Shown: positions 15,895-22,891 of the stretch, one piece after another
Position numbering within the stretch: position 1 is the stretch's first letter
Layout of the letters: every line of letters starts with the position of its first letter
Origin: Prevotella sp. E13-27
Lineage (GTDB): Bacteria > Bacteroidota > Bacteroidia > Bacteroidales > Bacteroidaceae
Direction: 5' to 3'
Length of the DNA: 64,000 bases
Assembly: GCF_023217965.1 (NCBI RefSeq)
Contig: NZ_JALPSC010000002.1
Coordinates: 1,364,001-1,428,000 of the forward strand
Position numbers and translations under genes: made by a program
Notes under the pieces: generated by a model
Told to the model about the DNA's origin: nothing
Seen by the model: only the letters and a program-made list of their open reading frames with translations
Database searches by the model: none

Positions 15895-16230
15895 TTAATG
15901 AGGCTCCACATCAGTATTAAGAGCCTGGCGCAGCTCATGTTGCAGTGCCAGTTCCCATCGCTGTAACTCTGTTTTGTTGTTCCTTAGCTTTGCGCGGATG
16001 TCCTGATTAATCATCAGCAGTTGCCACAATTGCAGGTGGTCACCCGGCAAAAGATTGCGTTTTTAGACTCTGCTAAATGCCCCGTTACCTAAGCTATAAC
16101 GGGAGCACATCGCCTGACGGCTATTGGCGTAGAGAGAGTCCACTTTCTCCAACACCAATATTGACAAACCCTCCGAGAGGGTTGTCATTGCAGTCTTCAA
16201 TGTTTTGAGTTCTAAAAACTCCTTTTTCAT
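15895..16230 (-). pseudogene. Unrecognised small gene interrupted by a stop
   Basis: From ATG 16230 the frame reads MKKEFLELKTLKTAMTTLSE and continues 55 codons to a TAA at 16065-16063, then goes on in the same frame for 55 more (LLPGDHLQLWQLLMINQDIR and a helical tail) to a TAA at 15897-15895. The amphipathic, charged composition holds across the stop, suggesting one 111-residue protein broken by one change. I do not recognise the family. Confidence 0.45.
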
Positions 16231-16360
16231 GTTACTTTAAGTGTTTAAAATTAAAAAATTACTAAATCTATCTTGGTTAAGATAGTTATTTCGCTGCGTC
16301 GCCAAATCTCCGTACCTTTATTGCGTCGACCGGCGACATCAATTATAGTATCGAATTTAT

Positions 16361-17806
16361 ATGAGTAAAGACGCTTTTTCTTTAGTTAGGAGCAGTCAGG
16401 CCAAACTAAGCCAGACTGCGGCAGTCAACAAGAAGTTGACGCCCCACGATGAACTGATGCAGCACAGGGTAACCCCAGAAACCAAGCTGCCACCATTGGA
16501 ATTCCTGTTCAAGATGAACGGCACTGAGTGTTTTCCGCTCTCTGAACTCGTGGCAAACACGGGTAAGGCTAAGAGCGGTAAAACGCTCTTTCTCTCTATC
16601 GTCATGGCGTGTTGCATGAAGCGGAATGTGCTCGGATTAGAGCGCATCCGCGAAGCGCCAATTCGCGTGCTGTGGTACGATACTGAGCAGTCCGCTCAGT
16701 CCACCCAGAACATTCTGTGCCACAGAATAATTCCTTTATCTGAGACGAACACGAATCTCACTAATCCCACGAATAAAGAAATCTCTAATTCTGTAATTCT
16801 TGACCCTGAGAAAAAAGATTCGTCAGATTCGTGCAATTCGTGTTCAGAAAAAAACTCATCCGTTCCATCCGTACAATCCGTGGTCGAAAACCTCAACGAC
16901 CAATTCTTCGTGTTCAACGTCCGTGGTATTGGCTGGGAGAAGCGGCGCGAATTGTTGACACTTGCTATCAGCGAGGTGAAGCCCGACCTCGTGATTGTCG
17001 ATGGCATCAAAGACCTCATCACCGACATCAACGATGGCACGCAGGCCACGATGGTGGTCGAGGATCAGATGGGCCTCGCCCAGACCTATAACTGTTGCAT
17101 CGTAGATGTGCTCCATCAGAACAAGAGCGACACCGACCGCAACATGCGTGGATGGATTGGTACCGAGCTCACCAACAAAGCCTTCGAGGCGTGGGCATGC
17201 TCCATTGTACCAAATACCGAGACCTTCAAGGTAGAGCACGTCATGTCGCGCATGAGGCGATGCCAGGATAATCTCTATTATCAGTTGGACGATGCTGCAC
17301 TACCTGTAAGCTGCGAGAAACCCGACGAACAGCCTCGCGAGCCTAACGGTCGCTTTGCTTCTAAGAAGAAGCCTGAGGAGCAGCCCCAGGCCAAGCCCTC
17401 GTTTAAGGTAGACTGGGGCAAGTTGAACCGTGACTATATCCTAAAGAACGATATCGAGGAGCCACTGCCCCCCGAAGAGATTCCGTGGAATTTGGCCAAG
17501 CTCTTCACCGATGCTATGGAGGGATGCTCGTTCAAGCGTTTCAACCAGCTCATGGCGGTAGCTATGAACGTGGCAGGCATCGAGGACCGGAAATATTATT
17601 ACTACCTGATAGAACGTGCCAAGGAGCAGCATATCATTGCCCCAGGTAAGGATGGCTACAACCAGCAGGGCTTTTTCCTCAACTCCGCCGAGCAGCGTCA
17701 GCGCATCCTGGCATACGAGGAGGAGCAGCGTCGCAAGGCCATGGAGCCTGTGCAGTCATCACTCCCTTTCCCTGAGTCCGACACTGATGATGCACCACCC
17801 TACTAG
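16361..17806 (+). CDS. AAA-family (RepA-like) ATPase with repeat insertion
   Basis: The 481-residue protein is the AAA_25/RecA-like ATPase that opens the conserved Bacteroidales cassette seen here. Walker A is GKAKSGKT (residues 67-74), Walker B is DLVIVDGIKDL, and IVDVLHQNKS follows. A stretch of about 45 residues (roughly 127-175), beginning ETNTNLTNPTNKEISNSVIL and running through DSSDSCNSCSE, is low in complexity and is encoded by the dispersed 9-base repeat. It separates the ATPase core's first and second halves. The C-terminus is a winged-helix-like tail. A box TACCTTTA at 16313-16320 has one mismatch to the -7 consensus and may be the promoter. Confidence 0.75.
   Translation: MSKDAFSLVRSSQAKLSQTAAVNKKLTPHDELMQHRVTPETKLPPLEFLFKMNGTECFPLSELVANTGKAKSGKTLFLSIVMACCMKRNVLGLERIREAPIRVLWYDTEQSAQSTQNILCHRIIPLSETNTNLTNPTNKEISNSVILDPEKKDSSDSCNSCSEKNSSVPSVQSVVENLNDQFFVFNVRGIGWEKRRELLTLAISEVKPDLVIVDGIKDLITDINDGTQATMVVEDQMGLAQTYNCCIVDVLHQNKSDTDRNMRGWIGTELTNKAFEAWACSIVPNTETFKVEHVMSRMRRCQDNLYYQLDDAALPVSCEKPDEQPREPNGRFASKKKPEEQPQAKPSFKVDWGKLNRDYILKNDIEEPLPPEEIPWNLAKLFTDAMEGCSFKRFNQLMAVAMNVAGIEDRKYYYYLIERAKEQHIIAPGKDGYNQQGFFLNSAEQRQRILAYEEEQRRKAMEPVQSSLPFPESDTDDAPPY
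16742..16886 (+). repeat. 9-base periodic repeat inside the ATPase gene
   Basis: After a leader with CTCTAATTCTGTAATTCTTG come GATTCGTCA, GATTCGTGC, AATTCGTGT, TCAG (16817-16847), then ATCCGTTCC, ATCCGTACA, ATCCGTGGT, CG (16858-16886). Every unit is nine bases, so the frame is kept. The Asp-Ser-Ser / Asp-Ser-Cys / Asn-Ser-Cys run in the protein is its translation. Confidence 0.8.
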
Positions 17807-17889
17807 CAGCCCCCCTATATATCGCCCTTTTTTATTATAAAATAAAAAGGGCTATGTATATATATAGGGGCTCCAGTAGCCCCGTCGGG

Positions 17890-17920
17890 AATTCGTTCAA
17901 TTCGTGAAATTCGTGTTCGT
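17890..17920 (+). repeat. 9-base periodic repeat before the DUF6371 start
   Basis: AATTCGTTC, AATTCGTGA, AATTCGTGT, TCGT. The repeat ends five bases before the ATG at 17926. Confidence 0.8.
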
Positions 17921-17925
17921 ATAAA

Positions 17926-18825
17926 ATGAAGCTTTCGGAGTTATTATCTCGGTGGTCATACAAGTCGATTGGCCGTGAAATCGGCCTCGACGTTCAGATG
18001 CTCGAAGGTAATCTGGTGTGTACACCACTTGACCCTAACGACCCTCGCTACTCCATGGATTTCGTCATGCCCTCTATGAAGATGATCTCAGCCTGTCGTG
18101 CCGATGACTTCGACTTCTTCCAGCCCTTCATTGCTGCTGGTAAACTCACCGTCGAGCAGATGCGCCATGCAGCGCAGCGCTATCACCTAGGCAAGACCAA
18201 GAGCGGTCAACCCATGTACTGGATGATCGACGATATGCTTCAGCCTCTCGATGCCCATATCGGTCAGGATGCCTGGATCTCCCAGCTCCTGAAAAAGCGC
18301 GAGCCCCTCCTGCAATACTGGCAAGTGCATCACTGCCTCTTCGGCCTGCATTTATTAACGAACACAAATCTCACTAATAACACGAATAAGAAATTCTCTA
18401 ATTCTCCAATTCTTGACTCAGAAAAAAAAGATTCGTTTGATTCGTTTGATTCGTGTTCAGAAGAAAAACCTATATGCGTGGTCGAATGCGAAAGTAGTGC
18501 CGTGGTCTTATCCGAGCTATTCCCTGATAGCATTTGGATGGCCTATTGCACTGTCCCTCATTTAGACATTCAACTGTTCGAACCCCTTCAGGGCCGCACA
18601 GTCACCATCTATCCTTGCACCGACCCCTGTATGTCGAATATCCTCTTCTTCGAAGAACTCTGCGACTCCGTCCGTAAGCACTACGACATCACCCTCTCCG
18701 TCGACCGCACCCTCGAAGATCATGCTACTGACGCTCAAAAGTCCCGTCACATCGACCTCCTCGACTTCCTCCTCGAATCCCTCGCAGATAGTGCAGATAT
18801 TAATGACCAATTAACGAGTAATTAA
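17926..18825 (+). CDS. DUF6371 / Toprim-like protein with repeat insertion
   Basis: The 299-residue protein has RYHLGKTKSGQPMYWMID and HCLFGLHLL, followed after an insert by ICVVECESSAVVLSELFPDS and WMAYC, the spacing of the Toprim-like DUF6371 family found beside primases and AAA ATPases in Bacteroidales. Toprim members bind DNA and metal; the exact reaction here is unknown. Between the two conserved halves lies an insert (residues about 146-182, including NKKFSNSPILDSEKKDSFDS) written by the same dispersed repeat as in the upstream ATPase. The gene starts 119 bases after the ATPase and probably shares its transcript. Confidence 0.7.
   Translation: MKLSELLSRWSYKSIGREIGLDVQMLEGNLVCTPLDPNDPRYSMDFVMPSMKMISACRADDFDFFQPFIAAGKLTVEQMRHAAQRYHLGKTKSGQPMYWMIDDMLQPLDAHIGQDAWISQLLKKREPLLQYWQVHHCLFGLHLLTNTNLTNNTNKKFSNSPILDSEKKDSFDSFDSCSEEKPICVVECESSAVVLSELFPDSIWMAYCTVPHLDIQLFEPLQGRTVTIYPCTDPCMSNILFFEELCDSVRKHYDITLSVDRTLEDHATDAQKSRHIDLLDFLLESLADSADINDQLTSN
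18358..18460 (+). repeat. 9-base periodic repeat inside the DUF6371 gene
   Basis: A leader with TTCTCTAATTCTCCAATTCT is followed by GATTCGTTT, GATTCGTTT, GATTCGTGT, TCAG (18430-18460). It encodes DSF-DSF-DSC-SE in frame. It is collinear with the copy at 16742-16847. Confidence 0.8.
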
Positions 18826-18829
18826 TGAT

Positions 18830-18881
18830 AATTCGTGTTCAGTCAAAACTTATCCGTGTTATCCGTTAGATCCGTGTTCGT
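18830..18881 (+). repeat. 9-base periodic repeat before the DUF4248 start
   Basis: AATTCGTGT at 18830, then TATCCGTGT, TATCCGTTA, GATCCGTGT, TCGT (18851-18881), ending shortly before the start codon. Confidence 0.75.
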
Positions 18882-18902
18882 TTAAAAAATAATATGTGTT
18901 TT

Positions 18903-19136
18903 ATGTTCAAAATCAAATCCTACGGTAAATCAGAATTCGCCTGGCTGATGTTCCCCGATATGAAGGATCCCAGTACAGCCCAGGACAAGCTCCTTCGTTG
19001 GATCAAGAAAGACCCTCGCTTTCATAAGCGCATCCTGCGCCTTGCCAACTCGAAGGATGATAACGACTATACCAAAGAACAAATCCAGCTTATCATCAAG
19101 AAATTCGGCGAACCAGGAGAGTACGATGGCTATTAA
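18903..19136 (+). CDS. DUF4248 protein
   Basis: The 77-residue protein starts MFKIKSYGKSEFAWLMFPDM and ends with an amphipathic segment IQLIIKKFGEPG. This is the DUF4248 pattern, a small probable DNA-binding protein always found in this cassette between the primase-like gene and the HU gene. An in-frame ATG at 18894 adds three residues (MCF), but Met at 18903 matches the family start. Function unknown. Confidence 0.75.
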   Translation: MFKIKSYGKSEFAWLMFPDMKDPSTAQDKLLRWIKKDPRFHKRILRLANSKDDNDYTKEQIQLIIKKFGEPGEYDGY

Positions 19137-19146
19137 TTTCACTTTT

Positions 19147-19200
19147 TGCCGTCACCTGCCGTCATTCGCCGTGTTCTGCCGCTATCTGCCGTCAGTGGCC
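19147..19200 (+). repeat. Five tandem 10-base TGCCGTCAnn units upstream of HU promoter
   Basis: TGCCGTCACC, TGCCGTCATT, CGCCGTGTTC, TGCCGCTATC, TGCCGTCAGT follow each other without gaps. The 10-base period puts each copy on the same face of the helix. The array ends 18 bases before the -7 box, so it covers the -33 region and could be an operator for cooperative binding. Confidence 0.7.
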
Positions 19201-19214
19201 CTTCTCAGATGTTG

Positions 19215-19222
19215 TATCTTTG
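19215..19222 (+). promoter_or_regulatory. -7 box TATCTTTG of the HU gene
   Basis: TATCTTTG followed by C matches the Bacteroidetes -7 consensus exactly. The leader to the HU start at 19375 is about 145 bases, long enough for regulation. Confidence 0.65.
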
Positions 19223-19250
19223 CATTGTCTTCGAGAGACCAAAATTGCGG

Positions 19251-19308
19251 GTACGTGTACTAACAATTTTTTCTACGTGCACTAGCAAAATTTCCTACGT
19301 GTACCAGC
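19251..19308 (+). repeat. Three 14-base direct repeats at 22-base spacing in the HU leader
   Basis: GTACGTGTACTAAC (19251), CTACGTGCACTAGC (19273) and CTACGTGTACCAGC (19295) are exactly 22 bases apart. The core TACGTGTAC has near-dyad symmetry. It lies in the transcribed leader or just after the start site. It could be a DNA operator or an RNA-level element. Confidence 0.7.
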
Positions 19309-19374
19309 AACCAAGTCAATCGCGACAATGAGAATTTTTAATCTTTAATGTTTAATTTTTAATTTATCAACATT

Positions 19375-20226
19375 ATGCCTTTGAAAGTAAAAGCAAAAGA
19401 AAAGCTCCAGAAGATCGGTAAGTATGCCGACTCCTACCGCTACGTCATGATGCCTGAGCTCTATTCTACACTCACTCAGGACAAGGTCATCAAGGAAGCC
19501 GCTCTGCGCAGTGGCGTTAGCCAGGGCGTGATGCAGGCCTGCTGGGATGCCGCTGGCCAAGTGATCAAGGCTTGGGCCACCGAGGGTCACTCTGTTGCCC
19601 TCCCCGGCTTGGGAACCATGCGCTTCGGCCTGCGTGCCAAGAGCTGCGACACTGTCAACGAGGTCAAGACCTCGCTCATCAAGAGTCGCCGCATCATCTT
19701 CACCCCCGATGTCGATCTGAAGGACGAGCTCCACAACACGTCCATCCAGATTACCTGCTACGATCGCAATGGCGAAGTAGTAAAGCGTGTCACCTCGTCT
19801 GATCCAGGCACTGTTGAGGATCCTGAAGAGGACAACGGTAATGAGAATGAGAACGAGGGTGGTAATGGTAACCAGAACCAAAACGGTGGTAACGGTGGAA
19901 ACACAGGTGGCAATAGTGGTTCAGGCTCTGTAACGCCCTCTGCCCCTAAGCTGACTATCAGTCGCAGTGGCAATGGCACATCAAGCGTAAGTGCCAATGG
20001 TAATGCTGTAAACAGCGGCTCTGAGCTCTCTGCTGGCACCCAGGTCAGCATCTCTGTCACCCCCGCTGAAGGCCAAGTGCCTACCGCCTCTCTCAACGGT
20101 AACACCGTCACCCTCACCGAGTCCGACGGCGTCTATACTGGCACCTTCCAGATGCCAAGCTCTAATGCAACGCTGGCTATCAACAGCGGCGGTGCTACCG
20201 GAGGTGGCAGTGGTGATATGAACTAG
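19375..20226 (+). CDS. HU-family DNA-binding protein (HU-HIG) with acidic linker and Ig-like tail
   Basis: Residues 1-125 form an HU-like domain of the Bacteroidales HU-HIG type (QDKVIKEAALRSGVSQGVMQ, LPGLGTMRFGLRAKS). Residues about 145-185 are a Glu/Asn/Gly-rich linker. The C-terminus (190-270) has the strand pattern of an Ig-like domain (ISVTPAEGQVPTASLNGNTV, GTFQMPSSNATL). HU proteins bend and coat DNA; the C-terminal domain's role is unknown. The gene has its own promoter region with two ordered repeat arrays. Its stop is TAG. Confidence 0.85.
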   Translation: MPLKVKAKEKLQKIGKYADSYRYVMMPELYSTLTQDKVIKEAALRSGVSQGVMQACWDAAGQVIKAWATEGHSVALPGLGTMRFGLRAKSCDTVNEVKTSLIKSRRIIFTPDVDLKDELHNTSIQITCYDRNGEVVKRVTSSDPGTVEDPEEDNGNENENEGGNGNQNQNGGNGGNTGGNSGSGSVTPSAPKLTISRSGNGTSSVSANGNAVNSGSELSAGTQVSISVTPAEGQVPTASLNGNTVTLTESDGVYTGTFQMPSSNATLAINSGGATGGGSGDMN

Positions 20227-20417
20227 TTCATGTATGATGTTAGAGGGATGATGTAAGATGTGTCCTGGGTGATGCAATGACTCTCCTGTCAGTCACAGAA
20301 CTGGAACAATGTCCAACCACAGTCATGAATGCAGCCTGCATGTCTTACGCTCCCTCTAACTTCCTCTATCTTCTTCTAACTTCTTTAACTCCTTTCAATT
20401 AAACTAGACTTAACTTT

Positions 20418-20528
20418 ATGAAACTCTCAAATTCTACCTGGAAGCAGCTGCTTCAGATCCTCGCTACGATCATTACCACTATCGCCGGCACTCTCTGCGT
20501 GCAGAGCTGCGCTCCCCACCTCTTCTGA
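20418..20528 (+). CDS. Smalltalk-family peptide
   Basis: A 36-residue peptide has a charged N-terminus, one hydrophobic stretch (LLQILATIITTIAGTLCVQS) and a cysteine near the end (SCAPHLF). This is the pattern of the NCBI smalltalk protein family, always found between HU-HIG and amidase genes in Bacteroidales. It probably sits in the membrane; function unknown. Its TGA overlaps the first unit of the 9-base repeat that follows. Confidence 0.75.
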   Translation: MKLSNSTWKQLLQILATIITTIAGTLCVQSCAPHLF

Positions 20529-20595
20529 TTCGTGTAATTTGTGTGATTCGTGTTCAGATAAAACTATCCGTTTAATCTGTGTAATCCGTGTTCGT
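20527..20595 (+). repeat. Two sets of 9-base repeats before the amidase start
   Basis: GATTCGTGT, AATTTGTGT, GATTCGTGT, TCAG (20527-20557), then TATCCGTTT, AATCTGTGT, AATCCGTGT, TCGT (20565-20595). The amidase ATG follows after one base. The array fills the whole gap between the two genes. Confidence 0.8.
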
Positions 20596-20596
20596 T

Positions 20597-21064
20597 ATGA
20601 AGAAAGAACTCAAACCCCTCAAGTCAGTCGACCTCTTGATCATTCATTGTGTCGGCAACCGCTGCGACCGCCCTTTCAGCACTGAGTCGCTGATCAATAC
20701 GGGCCTTGCCCGATTCGGACAGGTTTCGTATCATTGGTACATCAAGCGCGACGGTTCTATCGATGCCCTCCTTCCCGAAAACGTGCAAGGTGTCCACGCC
20801 AAGCACTACAACCACTGCTCTCTGGGCATTGTCTACGAAGGTGGTCTGACACCCAAAGGCCGTGCTGATGACACACGCACCGAGGCTCAGAAGGCCTCCA
20901 TGCGTTCCCTCTTGGAAGAGCTTACTGAGACTTATCCCGAAGCCCATATCATGGGCCACTGTGAACTGCCTCACGTAGCCAAAGATTGCCCCTGTTTCCC
21001 AGCCAGCAAATTCTACGCCGATTTGCAACCGGAGAACCGCAAGGCTAAGATTGTAAAACTTTAA
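20597..21064 (+). CDS. N-acetylmuramoyl-L-alanine amidase (Amidase_2/PGRP fold)
   Basis: The 155-residue protein has zinc ligands in LLIIHCVGNR, VHAKHYNHCSLGIVYEGG (preceded by the substrate loop YHWYIKRDGSI) and KDCPCFPASKF, the layout of T7-lysozyme-like amidases that cut the bond between muramic acid and L-alanine in peptidoglycan. No signal peptide is seen. It is the last gene of the cassette. The family is common in prophages, but no phage structural genes are near. The start at 20597 is preferred to an in-frame codon three residues earlier because it directly follows the repeat. Confidence 0.85.
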   Translation: MKKELKPLKSVDLLIIHCVGNRCDRPFSTESLINTGLARFGQVSYHWYIKRDGSIDALLPENVQGVHAKHYNHCSLGIVYEGGLTPKGRADDTRTEAQKASMRSLLEELTETYPEAHIMGHCELPHVAKDCPCFPASKFYADLQPENRKAKIVKL

Positions 21065-21169
21065 CCCACGGTAGAAATGAATCTTACTTCTTACATCTTC
21101 CGTCTTACATCGGGGCATCGCCCCAGAGACGATAGGTTAGCTGTCATCAAGAGTTTATTGAGCAGTTCT
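21065..21169. other. Intergenic, no gene seen
   Basis: Spacer between convergent genes. A short palindrome GGGGCATCGCCCC at 21113-21125 could act as a weak bidirectional terminator. Confidence 0.4.
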
Positions 21170-21295
21170 TCAGTCTACCACACACTCACATGGCTTTGCG
21201 CCTTCAATCGTGCTGAAACGCTCCGACTTCTCAATGTAGAAAATATCGCTCTCCTCAAATGAGAAAGTCATTCCAGACTCTTTAAATGTCACCAT
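21170..21295 (-). pseudogene. Truncated partner of the AAA ATPase
   Basis: A 41-residue frame starts 15 bases after the ATPase stop: MVTFKESGMTFSFEESDIFY then IEKSERFSTIEGAKPCE and a stop. From memory, AAA15-type ATPases in Bacteroidetes are often followed by a protein with this YIEKS opening that continues, over 200 residues or more, into an EAK-type nuclease core. Only the first strand region remains here. A genuine small protein cannot be ruled out. Confidence 0.4.
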
Positions 21296-21310
21296 AAACC
21301 ACTTCTCATT

Positions 21311-22315
21311 TTAAAGATTGATTTCTTCGGTGTAAAGCCTTATCGATTCCTCCACAATAGGATTCTCGGGCATCTCTTTGCGAAGGTCAGAAGTTCGCCA
21401 ACCGCCGTTCTCATCAAACGAAACCACAGGAATCGACAGATTCTTTTGGTGAGCCAGCAGATACAGTTTCTTAATTACAAAGTATGAATGCGAAGCAATA
21501 AAAAACAGCAACCCAGCTTTCGTCAGTTCTGCTATAATATCCATCAATTGCGACACCAGCCTGGGGTGCAACGCACACTCAGGCTCGTCAATGAATATAA
21601 TAGAGCCTTTCGAGAGATAGTGATTTCCCAACAAGGCATCTAGGATGGAGAGCTTCTTTACACCTTCCGATGCCATAGCTATACTGATAGTCTGCTTTCC
21701 CTCACGGAACACCCATTCCTTCCGCTCCAAATCATACTCTATATGCCCACCGATAGCACTCTCCAACGCCATTCTAGACACGGAGAATTCCTTATAATTT
21801 CGTCCCTTGACACTAGGTGTTAAAGCCTTTGCAAGGTCATAATAAGTGTCATCGAAACCGAACTCCTTATAGTCATCTCTCACCCTAATAATAATCTGCT
21901 GCAAAGATATAATCTCTTTGGCCGGCAAGAAGATGGAGTTCTGCGGTCGTGGCTGGCAGGTATTCTTTGTCACTGTCACCTGCTTATTGGCTGACGGACC
22001 GAAAGAATACGCGAAGTCTTGATTTCCCTCCATACTCATGGCAAACTCCACCGCCTTGCTGCCGGTAGAAACGAGCTTCCCTAGCTGGTCCGGCTGATAG
22101 GTCCAGTACAACTTGTCAAACAGAATCTCAGCATCGCGTCTCACTTCCTTGCCACGCTTATATGTCTCCACCGTTTTGACGGCTGAGTAGAGAGCCTTCA
22201 GTAGGTATGTCTTACCCGACTTATTGGGTCCTATCACCAGGTTTATTCTGCCAGTGCCGTTCCATTGAAAATCCCTCACCGGTCCGAATCCCTTTATTAT
22301 TGTAGAAGTTATCAT
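21311..22315 (-). CDS. AAA15/OLD-like ATPase, defence candidate
   Basis: The 334-residue ABC-type ATPase without membrane parts has Walker A IGPNKSGKT (residues 28-36), a signature-like MASEGVKKLSILDALL, Walker B GSIIFIDEPECALHP and the switch His in FIASHSYF. Such ATPases work with a nuclease or toxin partner in phage defence. Its downstream partner at 21170-21295 looks truncated. It has its own promoter at 22343-22350. The start follows directly from the usual short N-terminal strand MITSTIIKGFGP. Confidence 0.8.
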   Translation of the reverse strand: MITSTIIKGFGPVRDFQWNGTGRINLVIGPNKSGKTYLLKALYSAVKTVETYKRGKEVRRDAEILFDKLYWTYQPDQLGKLVSTGSKAVEFAMSMEGNQDFAYSFGPSANKQVTVTKNTCQPRPQNSIFLPAKEIISLQQIIIRVRDDYKEFGFDDTYYDLAKALTPSVKGRNYKEFSVSRMALESAIGGHIEYDLERKEWVFREGKQTISIAMASEGVKKLSILDALLGNHYLSKGSIIFIDEPECALHPRLVSQLMDIIAELTKAGLLFFIASHSYFVIKKLYLLAHQKNLSIPVVSFDENGGWRTSDLRKEMPENPIVEESIRLYTEEINL

Positions 22316-22342
22316 CGTTTCAAATCAATGTTTATTAATTTG

Positions 22343-22372
22343 CAAAAATACAACTATTTTTTGAATTAAGTG
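22343..22372 (-). promoter_or_regulatory. Promoter of the AAA15 ATPase gene
   Basis: The minus strand has TTTG near 22373, then about 22 bases, then TATTTTTG at 22350-22343, a full Bacteroidetes -33/-7 pair about 30 bases before the ATG. Confidence 0.65.
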
Positions 22373-22447
22373 CAAACTTTATGCCATTTTCTGCACCTTT
22401 CTCTTTATTTTGTGCAGTTTTGGCAGCTAAACAATCCGAAATAAAGG

Positions 22448-22891
22448 TTACTCCAGGCACTTCATCACCAGATTCACGATGTTCTCTGCGAACACATCTC
22501 TGAGGTCAGTACCATTCGGGAGCTTTGGGCCACCCTCATGAAACAGCGTAGTGACCTGTATCATTTCATAGCCATTATCCTTAGCCAACTGTTTGGCATC
22601 TATCATTGTTTGTCCGAAGGTACGACTTGCAGCTATTATAACCTCACAGTTCGCCTTTACGCACTCTTCTATCCATTCTTTTTGATTAGAATTTGGATCG
22701 CCCTGGCTCTCAATTCCTACGATTCTTTCGTTGCCGTCCTTATCTGTGACCGTACCTATTATGTATGAATCATAGTCATCACCCGGCCAAGGCTTTATTA
22801 TAGATGAGAAAGGCATTGTCATTGCCACTCTCTTGATGCTTTGGGACTTTCCTTTTTCAGCGGCACCCTTTACCAAAATCATTGTCTTCAT
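22448..22891 (-). CDS. Small P-loop protein paired with a restriction endonuclease
   Basis: The 147-residue protein starts MKTMILVKGAAEKGKSQSIK, a P-loop on the first strand (KGAAEKGKS). IIGTVTDKDGNERIVGIESQ may hold the second metal-binding acid, and CEVIIAASRT is a third strand. It is shorter than most NTPases, with no sensor or lid region. Its start overlaps the stop of the nuclease gene (ATGA), so the two are translated together. It probably gates or powers the nuclease, which is inference from the pairing. Confidence 0.6.
   Translation of the reverse strand: MKTMILVKGAAEKGKSQSIKRVAMTMPFSSIIKPWPGDDYDSYIIGTVTDKDGNERIVGIESQGDPNSNQKEWIEECVKANCEVIIAASRTFGQTMIDAKQLAKDNGYEMIQVTTLFHEGGPKLPNGTDLRDVFAENIVNLVMKCLE

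Noticed and set aside
19147..19308. CRISPR array
   Set aside because: The units are 10 and 14 bases with no spacers of constant length, and no cas genes are present.
16361..21064. Prophage
   Set aside because: The amidase and HU genes could suggest it, but there are no capsid, tail, portal, terminase or integrase genes; the set is the known Bacteroidales cassette.
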